Source: Clostridia bacterium
Lineage (GTDB): Bacteria; Bacillota; Clostridia; Oscillospirales; CAG-272
Direction: 5' to 3'
DNA length: 10,063 bases
NCBI GenBank assembly: GCA_017453085.1
Contig: JAFTKV010000193.1
Location: forward strand, 1-10,063
The number at the start of each line of letters is the position of its first letter. The first letter of the stretch is position 1. A program made the translations under genes and the position numbers. Shown here one piece after another: positions 1 to 5,129 of this stretch. The notes beneath the pieces are model-generated. The model had not been told where the DNA came from, did no database searches, and saw nothing but the letters and a program-made list of their open reading frames with translations.

Positions 1-272
1 CCTGCGTTGTTGATCAAAATATCGATCCTGCCGAAATCGGCGATAGCAGCCTTTACTGTGGCGTCCACCTCTGCGGCGTTTGCCACGTTGCACTGATAAT
101 ATGCAGCACGGACGCCCGTGGCGGTCACTTCCCGCAGGGTGTCGGCTGCCCGATCGGCAGGGGAGGTTCCCAGCAGGATCAGGCTTGCGCCGTCCTTGGC
201 CAGGCGCAGTGCGATTGCTTTACCGATGCCGCGGGTGGCGCCGGTAATGAGAGCACATCTTCCGGTAAACAT
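1..272 (-). CDS. fabG: 3-oxoacyl-ACP reductase FabG, 5' part only
   Basis: This is the N-terminal 90 codons of a short-chain dehydrogenase; the rest lies beyond the left edge. FabG reduces 3-oxoacyl-ACP to 3-hydroxyacyl-ACP with NADPH, the first reduction of each elongation cycle in the cytoplasm. The visible protein starts MFTGRCALITGATRGIGKAI. It has the Rossmann glycine motif TGATRGIG (residues 10-17), a CNVA motif near residue 61 and the structural NNAG motif at the cut end. The catalytic Ser-Tyr-Lys residues are outside the window. The ATG at 272-270 is chosen because AGAGG lies 8 nt upstream and the Rossmann strand follows at once. It starts 18 nt after the fabD stop, so it is almost certainly co-transcribed. 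SDR paralogues exist, but the fab context makes FabG by far the best call. Confidence 0.93.
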   Translation of the reverse strand, partial: MFTGRCALITGATRGIGKAIALRLAKDGASLILLGTSPADRAADTLREVTATGVRAAYYQCNVANAAEVDATVKAAIADFGRIDILINNA

Positions 273-290
273 ATCCGGTACCTCTTTCGA

Positions 291-1211
291 TTATTTCAAA
301 GCCGACAGAGTCGCTTCCAGAGAAGCCACGTCGGCGACGTTTGCGATGGCCACGTCGGTCAGGGTCTTGGCGACCAGACCGGAAAGGGTCTTGCCTGCAC
401 CCACCTCGATGAAGGTGTCATAGCCTTCGGCTTGCATCTTCCGGAGGGTGTCCGCCCAGCGCACGCTGTTTGACGCCTGCGCAGCGATGGCGGTGCGGAT
501 CTCCTCCGCCGATGCGGGATAGAGATCGCCGGTGAGGTTAGACCAGATGGGGAGGTGCTCCTCCGAAACGGGCAGGGCAGCCAGTGCCTCGGCGAGTGCC
601 TTGGAGGCATCCTGCATATAGGGCGTGTGGAATGCACCGCTGACCGAGAGCGGAATGCCTCTGCCGCCTGCCGCCTTCACTGCCTCGCAGAAGGGAGCGA
701 TCTGCTCCTTTTGTCCTGCACAGGCGACCTGCCCGGGGCAGTTGTAGTTCACCGGCCAGACTTCATCAAAGTCTGCGGCAAGCTCTTCTACCTTCTCGTC
801 GGACAGCTTGACCACTGCCGCCATACCGCCGGGGTGCTTTGCAGCGCACTCTGCCATCTTCTCTCCGCGGAGAGTGACCAGACGGAATGCGTCGTCGTCG
901 GACAGCACGCCCGCAAAAGCGAGGGCTGCGATCTCCCCCAGAGAGAAGCCGGCAACGCCGTCCACCTGCACGCCCGCCTCGGTGAGCGCATAGGCGCAGG
1001 CCAGATCGGTGAGAAACAGGCAGGGCTGGGTATTTTCGGTGAGGGTCAGCTCTTCCTTGGTACCCTCAAAGCAGGTAGCGAGGGTGCCGGGACGAGCACT
1101 TTCGCCCATATCGTAGATTTCTTTTGCGGCGGGAGACTTTTCGTAAAGATCCCGTCCCATGCCGGGGGTCTGTGCGCCCTGACCGGCAAACAGTAATGCT
1201 ATTTTACCCAT
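291..1211 (-). CDS. fabD: Malonyl-CoA:ACP transacylase FabD
   Basis: This 306-residue protein moves malonyl from malonyl-CoA to the phosphopantetheine arm of ACP, supplying extender units. The length matches the family. The oxyanion glutamine is in GQGAQ (Q11), the nucleophile in GFSLGE (Ser90), the malonyl-carboxylate arginine in LRGEKM (Arg115) and the catalytic histidine in GAFHTPYM (His195); this matches the Ser/His/Arg/Gln set known from E. coli FabD. The late GAGKTLSGL motif (271-279) is also present. The ATG at 1211-1209 has GGAGG at 1219-1223, 7 nt upstream and inside the end of fabK. The first 13 nt overlap fabK, which suggests translational coupling. fabG follows 18 nt downstream. 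Confidence 0.97.
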   Translation of the reverse strand: MGKIALLFAGQGAQTPGMGRDLYEKSPAAKEIYDMGESARPGTLATCFEGTKEELTLTENTQPCLFLTDLACAYALTEAGVQVDGVAGFSLGEIAALAFAGVLSDDDAFRLVTLRGEKMAECAAKHPGGMAAVVKLSDEKVEELAADFDEVWPVNYNCPGQVACAGQKEQIAPFCEAVKAAGGRGIPLSVSGAFHTPYMQDASKALAEALAALPVSEEHLPIWSNLTGDLYPASAEEIRTAIAAQASNSVRWADTLRKMQAEGYDTFIEVGAGKTLSGLVAKTLTDVAIANVADVASLEATLSALK

Positions 1212-2146
1212 TTCGACGCCTCCATCAGCAGTGCTTCACAGTCGGAGCAAACCTCTTCGATGATCTGTTTGCAGGACATTCTTTCCTTTACCAGACCCGC
1301 GATCTCTCCGCAGAGGAAGGAGCCGGTCTGGGTGTCGCCCTCCCGGGCGGCACGGCGGAGTGCGCCGATTCCAAGGGGAGCCAGCTCTTCGGCAGGCAGA
1401 CAGTCCACCATTTCTTTCTTGTGGAAGTCCTTGGAAAAGGGATTCTTCAGTGCGCGGCAGGCATCGCCGGTGCGTTCACCGGTGGTGATGGTGTCGATGT
1501 CCTTTGCCTTCAGCACCATGTTTTTGTAGTTGTCGTGGATGGTACACTCGTCTGCCACAAGGAAGCGGGTGCCCATCTGCACGCCGCACGCGCCCAGCAT
1601 CAGGGCGGCGGCCATTCCTCTGCCGTCGGCGATACCGCCTGCGGCAAGGACGGGGATGCTCACTGCATCCACGATCTGAGGGATCAGAGGCATGGTGTGC
1701 AGCTTGCCGATGTGTCCGCCCGACTCGGCACCCTCGGCGATGATCGCGGTAGCGCCGTTCCGCTCAGCACGTTTTGCAAAGCTGACGGATGCAACTACCG
1801 GGATCACCTTGATGCCCGCGTCCAGCCAAGCCTTCATGTAAGGGGAGGGATCGCCTGCGCCGGTAACCACCACGGGCACCTTCTCGTCCACGACGACCTC
1901 TGCAATTTCCTTTACGAAGGGGGACATGAGCATGACGTTCACGCCGAAGGGCTTGTCGGTCATGGTTCGGAGCTTTCTGATCTCCGCGGTAAGCTGTTCG
2001 CGATTGGAGTTCATTCCGGCAATGATACCGAGTCCGCCCGCATTGGAGACTGCCGCCGCCAGATTTGCGTCGGAGATCCAAGCCATACCTCCCTGAAAAA
2101 CAGGGTATTTGATTCCAAGAAGTTCACAAAGCTGACTCTTTAACAT
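1199..2146 (-). CDS. fabK: Enoyl-ACP reductase II FabK (FMN-dependent)
   Basis: This 315-residue TIM-barrel flavoprotein of the nitronate monooxygenase/FabK family catalyses the last step of elongation, trans-2-enoyl-ACP to acyl-ACP, with FMN and NAD(P)H. It begins MLKSQLCELLGIKYPVFQGG and continues with the QGGMAWIS loop. Residues 138-147 hold EGAESGGHIG, whose His145 matches the catalytic histidine of pneumococcal FabK. The FMN-phosphate loops are AAGGIADGRG (168-177) and GVQMGTRFL (188-196). The ATG at 2146-2144 has AAGGAG at 2156-2161. It lies 25 nt after acpP and overlaps fabD. FabK is sequence-unrelated to FabI, the usual triclosan target, so the organism may tolerate FabI inhibitors if no FabI is encoded elsewhere; that is inference. 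A nitronate monooxygenase is the alternative by family, but the operon position decides for FabK. Confidence 0.95.
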   Translation of the reverse strand: MLKSQLCELLGIKYPVFQGGMAWISDANLAAAVSNAGGLGIIAGMNSNREQLTAEIRKLRTMTDKPFGVNVMLMSPFVKEIAEVVVDEKVPVVVTGAGDPSPYMKAWLDAGIKVIPVVASVSFAKRAERNGATAIIAEGAESGGHIGKLHTMPLIPQIVDAVSIPVLAAGGIADGRGMAAALMLGACGVQMGTRFLVADECTIHDNYKNMVLKAKDIDTITTGERTGDACRALKNPFSKDFHKKEMVDCLPAEELAPLGIGALRRAAREGDTQTGSFLCGEIAGLVKERMSCKQIIEEVCSDCEALLMEASKWVK

Positions 2147-2171
2147 ATACCGTTACTCCTTTTCGTGGGAA

Positions 2172-2387
2172 TTAGCCCTGGCTTTCGATGTAATCTACCA
2201 GCTTGTCGATGTTGTTCAGCTCAGCGTTCAGCTCGATGGTAACGCCCAGCTCATCCTCGATCTGCATAACCAGCTCTGCGATGTCCAGAGAGTCCAGACC
2301 CAGATCCTCGAAGGTAGAGTCAGCCTCGATCTCGGCAACATCCTTTCCCAGGTATTCAGCGATAATGGTAAGCAGTTTCTCTTTCAT
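2172..2387 (-). CDS. acpP: Acyl carrier protein AcpP
   Basis: This is a 71-residue acidic four-helix carrier protein that holds the growing acyl chain as a thioester. The modification motif LGLDSLDIAELV is present, with Ser33 as the phosphopantetheine site. An in-frame ATG five codons upstream (2402) is unlikely as the start, because the GGAGG at 2396-2400 overlaps it. The ATG at 2387-2385 has that GGAGG 8 nt upstream and gives MKEKLLTIIAEYLG, the usual ACP beginning. It lies 76 nt after fabH and 25 nt before fabK. The position next to FabH, FabK and FabD identifies it as the fatty-acid ACP rather than a polyketide or teichoic-acid carrier. Confidence 0.96.
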   Translation of the reverse strand: MKEKLLTIIAEYLGKDVAEIEADSTFEDLGLDSLDIAELVMQIEDELGVTIELNAELNNIDKLVDYIESQG

Positions 2388-2463
2388 TGAAGTATCCTCC
2401 ATAATAATAAGATTCTTTTTCTATTTCAGACCGGGAGGGGAGCCTCCGCGGAGTTCTGACCGA

Positions 2464-3429
2464 TTAGTATTCCAGAAGGCAGGCGATGGATGCCAGTCCT
2501 GCACCGAAGGCGCAGAGCACGATCTTGTCGCCCCTTTGGAGGCCGCCTGCACGAACGGTCTCGTCCAGCAGCACGGGGATGGTGGCGGAGGAGGTGTTCC
2601 CCAGCCGCTCGATATTGTGCGGGAATTTTTCGGGTGCTACGCCCATTTTATGAATTGCGCTGTTGATAATGCGGATATTTGCCTGGTGCAGGAAAAATTT
2701 TGCAATATCGTCAGCCGCCAGTCGGTTTTTCTCCAGCAGTGCGCCGATGCGGGCACTAATGGACGAAACGGCAAATTTGAAGACCTCCTGCCCGTTCATG
2801 TGCAGGATGCCCTTTTCGTCGTAGGAGTTCCAGGGGGAATTGTCGGCGTGGCGAGTGATGTTCAGGACCTCCGCATTGCCGCTGACTGTCCAATCGAAGT
2901 CGATCTTGCGGTCGGGGGCGGCCTCCAGCACCACCGCACCCGATGCGTCGCCGAAGAGGCAACAGGTGGAGCGGTCGGTCCAGTCTGCGTGGCGGGACAG
3001 TGCTTCTGCCGAAACGACGATGGCCTTTTTCGTGACCACGCCCGAGGCGAAGTAGGTATGAGCGATCTGCAGACCGTACTCGAAGCCGCAGCAGCCCATG
3101 TTGGTGTCCAGCGTGATCACCCGATGGGAGAGCCCCAGCTCTTTGGCGATCAGGCAGGAGAGGGCGGGGGAGATATAGTCGCCCGTCAGCGTGGTGCAGA
3201 CGATCAGCTGGATCTGGTCGGGATCGGTGTGTGCCATCTCCAGTGCGTTTTGGCAGGCGGCGGTGGCAAGGCTGAGCAGCGATTCGCTGTCATCCATCAC
3301 GCGCCGCTCGGTAATGCCGGTGCGAGTGCGGATCCACTCGTCGCTGGTATCTAAAAACCGAGTCAGCTCCTCGTTGGTAACTGCGGTTTTGGGCAGTGCG
3401 CTGCCGGTGCCGATAATGCGAAAGCTCAT
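2464..3429 (-). CDS. fabH: 3-oxoacyl-ACP synthase III FabH
   Basis: This 321-residue thiolase-fold enzyme condenses a short acyl-CoA with malonyl-ACP to start chain synthesis. The N-terminal GTGSALP and the DEWIRTRTGITERR segment (30-43) are typical. The catalytic triad is Cys113 (NMGCCGFEYGL), His248 (FFLHQAN) and Asn278 (RLGNTSSA), matching C112/H244/N274 of E. coli FabH. The C-terminal glycine loop FGAGLAS (308-314) is present. One odd point is that the residue after the active cysteine is a second cysteine, where family members usually have Ala or Ser. The ATG at 3429-3427 has AGGAG at 3439-3443, 9 nt upstream. It is the first gene of the fab operon, so the promoters at 3516-3638 should set transcription of the whole set. 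The primer acyl-CoA (acetyl or branched) cannot be read from sequence. Confidence 0.95.
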   Translation of the reverse strand: MSFRIIGTGSALPKTAVTNEELTRFLDTSDEWIRTRTGITERRVMDDSESLLSLATAACQNALEMAHTDPDQIQLIVCTTLTGDYISPALSCLIAKELGLSHRVITLDTNMGCCGFEYGLQIAHTYFASGVVTKKAIVVSAEALSRHADWTDRSTCCLFGDASGAVVLEAAPDRKIDFDWTVSGNAEVLNITRHADNSPWNSYDEKGILHMNGQEVFKFAVSSISARIGALLEKNRLAADDIAKFFLHQANIRIINSAIHKMGVAPEKFPHNIERLGNTSSATIPVLLDETVRAGGLQRGDKIVLCAFGAGLASIACLLEY

Positions 3430-3515
3430 GAATGATCACTCCTGTAGCCGTGGGAAAATCACAGGCGAAAAAAGGGCAAACTCCACCCTCTAAAAGTAGA
3501 AGGATTGTTACCTTT

Positions 3516-3543
3516 ATTTTAGCAAATAATTCCCGATTGTCAA
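3516..3543 (-). promoter_or_regulatory. fab operon promoter P1 (extended -10)
   Basis: On the minus strand there is a perfect -35 TTGACA (3543-3538), a 16-nt spacer and -10 TAAAAT (3521-3516). TGC directly before the -10 gives an extended -10. The predicted start is near 3509, about 80 nt upstream of the fabH ATG. This is a match to the sigma-A consensus, with no experimental support. Confidence 0.7.
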
Positions 3544-3555
3544 GAAAAAGCCTCT

Positions 3556-3592
3556 ATTGTTCACAAATCATTAACATTGACAAGTCAACAAT
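3556..3592. promoter_or_regulatory. Imperfect inverted repeat, candidate fab operator
   Basis: ATTGTTCAC (3556-3564) and GTCAACAAT (3584-3592) form an inverted repeat with one mismatch in nine and a 19-nt spacer. Each half differs by one base from TTGTTAAC/GTTAACAA, the half-site form known for the biotin repressor BirA. The right half overlaps a tighter palindrome, TTGACAAGTCAA (3577-3588), which would suit a MarR-type (FabT-like) dimer. The site lies between the -10 of P2 and the -35 of P1, so a bound protein could affect both. The identity of the regulator is inference. Confidence 0.35.
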
Positions 3593-3609
3593 TTGGGATC
3601 AACGTATAC

Positions 3610-3638
3610 AGTATACAGGAAAAAAGTGCATCTGTCAA
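3610..3638 (-). promoter_or_regulatory. fab operon promoter P2, -10 inside a palindrome
   Basis: On the minus strand there is -35 TTGACA (3638-3633), a 17-nt spacer and -10 TATACT (3615-3610), close to the sigma-A consensus. The -10 sits within GTATACAGTATAC (3604-3616 on the plus strand), which is both a direct and an inverted repeat of GTATAC and could be a repressor site. The predicted start near 3603 gives a leader of about 175 nt before fabH, with no small ORF that I can support in it. Confidence 0.7.
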
Positions 3639-3763
3639 GGGGTTTTTCGGAAAAACGCAAGCCTATTATTGGCAAGAAAGGCAATCAAAGGAAGAAAAAG
3701 CCGCTTTTTCGACGGCGATTTGAAATTTTATGGAAGTTTTTTGAAGAATAACAGAGCATAACG
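3639..3763. other. AT-rich spacer, no gene seen
   Basis: This is the space between fab promoter P2 and the terminator of the ATPase gene. It holds only short A/T-rich inverted repeats, for example GAAAAAG CCG CTTTTTC near 3693-3709. I see no ribosome-binding site with a convincing ORF, no tRNA-like fold and no repeat shared with the rest of the window. Confidence 0.5.
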
Positions 3764-3791
3764 AAAACCGCACGGAACTTCCGTGCGGTTT
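3764..3791 (-). terminator. Intrinsic terminator of the ATPase gene
   Basis: AAACCGCACGGAA (3765-3777) and TTCCGTGCGGTTT (3779-3791) are perfectly complementary, giving a GC-rich stem of about 11 bp with a small loop. On the minus strand it runs into TTTTCGTTATG. It is the first terminator-like signal downstream of the ATPase stop, about 155 nt away, with the paired-palindrome repeat in between. The U-tract is short. Confidence 0.65.
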
Positions 3792-3813
3792 GTGTTTGAT
3801 GTTTGTTATACTC

Positions 3814-3927
3814 GTAGGGCGGGGGCTTGCTCCCGCCGTCAAACAATTACAACAGATTTTATCTCTGTTGCAATAGAGATACCGTTGGATATAACTGCTT
3901 CACGGCGGGAGCAAGCCCCCGCCCTAC
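3814..3927. repeat. Paired palindromic element, copy 1 (BIME-like)
   Basis: Two exact inverted copies of a 26-nt unit (3814-3839 and 3902-3927) flank a 62-nt spacer. Each unit starts GTAGGG and folds on itself (GGCGGG with CCCGCC around a CTTG core). The spacer can form either of two mutually exclusive hairpins: CAACAGA (3850-3856) with TCTGTTG (3864-3870), or ATCTCT (3861-3866) with AGAGAT (3875-3880). There is no ORF. The layout resembles REP pairs (BIMEs) or a very small MITE, non-autonomous. It lies between the ATPase stop and its terminator. Confidence 0.85.
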
Positions 3928-3947
3928 GGACGAGTGTGGATAATCTA

Positions 3948-4859
3948 TCAAAACTCCCCACGATGCGCTTCAAAAAAGTCGTGGTAAATCCGCACTGCCT
4001 CCAGCTCGGTCCAGTTTGCCACCGATACGGGACGGCTGTCCAGATCGTAGATCTTCGCTCCCTTCATAGACAGCAGGAAGGGCGAGTGAGTGGAGATGAT
4101 GAACTGACAGCGATAGAAGCGTGCCGAATCCTCGATGAACTGCCGCAGCTCATTTTGAAGCTTTGCAGACAGGCTATTCTCCGGCTCGTCTAAAAGATAG
4201 AGCGCACCCTCGCCGATCCGGTTGGTGAAATAATAGAGAGCACTCTCACCATTGGATCTGCCTGCCATTTCGTGATGGGACATCCGTCGGCTAATATATG
4301 CAGATTTGGTGGAGCCCCTCGCCTCGTTGCGCTGTTTAAGCTCCTCGTAATCGTCCAGTGACTTCAAAAGGAAGGAGGGATCACTCGTTGCTCCCCGGGG
4401 AGCCATCCGGGCATACTCTTCGTACAACTCCTCCCTCCGCCGATCCACGCCCTTGTTGATGGAGCGCAGGTCAAGGAGATAGTCGAACACGTCGTCACTG
4501 GTGATGATCCTGCTGTCGGGAGGCGGTAGCTCCCCCAGCGACAGGTGATATTTGCAGAAGTCGAGGTAGGACTTCATATACGGTGTGTTGTTGAAAGGGG
4601 AGGATCGCTGGAGGCGCAGTTTTTCTGCGATGACGTTCAGGAGGGTAGACTTGCCCGATCCGTTGCCGCCGTAGAGGATGGTGATGGGCGCAAAGTCAAG
4701 GCGGGAGAGCCCCTTGGGAGGGAACAGCTTGAAGGGGTAGACATTGGAGTGGTCGTAGCAGACCATGGAGGTCTGATAACCGGTCCCTTTATATGCGCCG
4801 CGCAGGTAATCGTATTCCTGATTGTCGGTAGCAAGGGTGAAGAATTCCAAATAGGGCAT
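3948..4859 (-). CDS. AAA family ATPase (AAA_21/ABC-type), role unknown
   Basis: This 303-residue ATPase has an ABC/SMC-like nucleotide-binding fold and no membrane segment. The Walker A is GGNGSGKST (64-72), a signature-like SNGES is at 202-206, the Walker B is LYLLDEPE (220-227) and the switch histidine is in ISTHSPFLLS (His258). About 100 residues of mostly helical, charged sequence (90-200) separate Walker A from the signature. There is no TOPRIM domain, so it is not a full OLD nuclease, and no nuclease or HNH partner is adjacent. The ATG at 4859-4857 has an excellent AAGGAGGTG 7 nt upstream. The gene is monocistronic, with its own consensus promoter (4925-4953) and terminator (3764-3791). 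Relatives occur as RecF-like, ABC-ATPase-like and anti-phage proteins; I cannot choose among these from sequence. Confidence 0.88.
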   Translation of the reverse strand: MPYLEFFTLATDNQEYDYLRGAYKGTGYQTSMVCYDHSNVYPFKLFPPKGLSRLDFAPITILYGGNGSGKSTLLNVIAEKLRLQRSSPFNNTPYMKSYLDFCKYHLSLGELPPPDSRIITSDDVFDYLLDLRSINKGVDRRREELYEEYARMAPRGATSDPSFLLKSLDDYEELKQRNEARGSTKSAYISRRMSHHEMAGRSNGESALYYFTNRIGEGALYLLDEPENSLSAKLQNELRQFIEDSARFYRCQFIISTHSPFLLSMKGAKIYDLDSRPVSVANWTELEAVRIYHDFFEAHRGEF

Positions 4860-4885
4860 AGCGGCACCTCCTTGGTGTGACTTTG

Positions 4886-4912
4886 GTAGGGGCCGACGCC
4901 CTCGGCGGCCCG
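4886..4912. repeat. GTAGGG-hairpin element, single copy
   Basis: GTAGGG is followed by a GC hairpin (GGGCCG at 4889-4894 region pairing with CGGCCC, with an inner CG/CG pair around CCCT). It has the same layout as the units at 3814 and 7127 but a different stem sequence. It lies in the predicted mRNA leader of the ATPase gene, a few nucleotides after the likely start point, so the ATPase transcript would begin almost directly with a hairpin. Confidence 0.6.
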
Positions 4913-4924
4913 TGTTGCAACCTC

Positions 4925-4953
4925 AGTATACCATAGATGGGAGAGGGTGTCAA
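4925..4953 (-). promoter_or_regulatory. Promoter of the ATPase gene
   Basis: On the minus strand there is -35 TTGACA (4953-4948), a 17-nt spacer ending TGG, and -10 TATACT (4930-4925). This is a near-perfect sigma-A promoter with an extended -10. The predicted start is near 4918, about 60 nt upstream of the ATPase ATG. A strong promoter suggests the gene is transcribed constitutively. Confidence 0.8.
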
Positions 4954-4971
4954 GGGGGAGGGGAGGTTAGA

Positions 4972-5001
4972 ACGGCGGGAGCAAGCCCCCGCCCTACGAG
5001 T
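4972..5001 (-). repeat. Third copy of the 26-nt GTAGGG unit, unpaired
   Basis: Positions 4972-4997 are identical to 3902-3927 and to the reverse complement of 3814-3839. With four extra bases (to 5001) the match to the reverse complement of 3810-3839 is 30 nt and exact. Unlike copy 1 it has no inverted partner nearby. It lies just upstream of the ATPase -35 box, so the ATPase gene has identical units on both sides. Confidence 0.85.
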
Positions 5002-5016
5002 CAATATGCAGTAAAT

Positions 5017-5047
5017 ACAAAAAATGGACGGCAAGTATTTGCCGTCC
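5017..5047 (-). terminator. Intrinsic terminator of aspS
   Basis: GGACGGCAA (5026-5034) and TTGCCGTCC (5039-5047) form a perfect 9-bp stem with a 4-nt loop. On the minus strand the stem is followed by ATTTTTTGT, a good U-tract. It lies about 85 nt after the aspS stop, with the two-hairpin repeat at 5056-5122 in between. Confidence 0.85.
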
Positions 5048-5055
5048 TGTTAATA

Positions 5056-5122
5056 AAAGTTTTAGGAAGTCCAGAAACCCTTTTTCAAAAGGGTTTCTGG
5101 CAGAGCTCGAGACGGAGTCTCG
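5056..5122 (+). repeat. Two-hairpin repeat element, copy A
   Basis: It starts AAAGTTTT, then 7 nt, then a 14-bp perfect stem (CCAGAAACCCTTTT, 5071-5084, with its complement 5087-5100) around a TC tip. After a short joint comes a second hairpin, CGAGAC GGA GTCTCG (5108-5122). The same layout occurs in reverse at 6942-7009 with compensated stem changes. Its far end is 7 nt from the aspS stop codon. It has no coding capacity. The first stem, read on the minus strand, could assist termination, but its tail is not a clean U-tract. Confidence 0.75.
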
Positions 5123-5129
5123 CATACAT

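Noticed and set aside
1124..2143. Plus-strand open frame (339 codons) antisense to fabK/fabD
   Set aside because: Shadow of two fully supported fab genes; no start context and no protein-like motif pattern.
2388..2463. Terminator or attenuator between fabH and acpP
   Set aside because: A short CTCCGCGGAG palindrome is present near 2448-2457, but it has no U-tract and the genes clearly belong to one pathway.
3430..3640. FapR operator upstream of fabH
   Set aside because: No match to the TTAGTACCT-type palindrome known for FapR; only BirA- or MarR-like inverted repeats are present.
3432..3761. Plus-strand ORF in the fab promoter region
   Set aside because: It covers two good minus-strand promoters and a candidate operator, lacks a ribosome-binding site and has low-complexity basic composition.
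3948..4859. OLD-family nuclease or Septu/Gabija-type defence gene
   Set aside because: There is no TOPRIM domain after the ATPase, and no HNH nuclease or helicase gene is adjacent; the neighbours are housekeeping genes.
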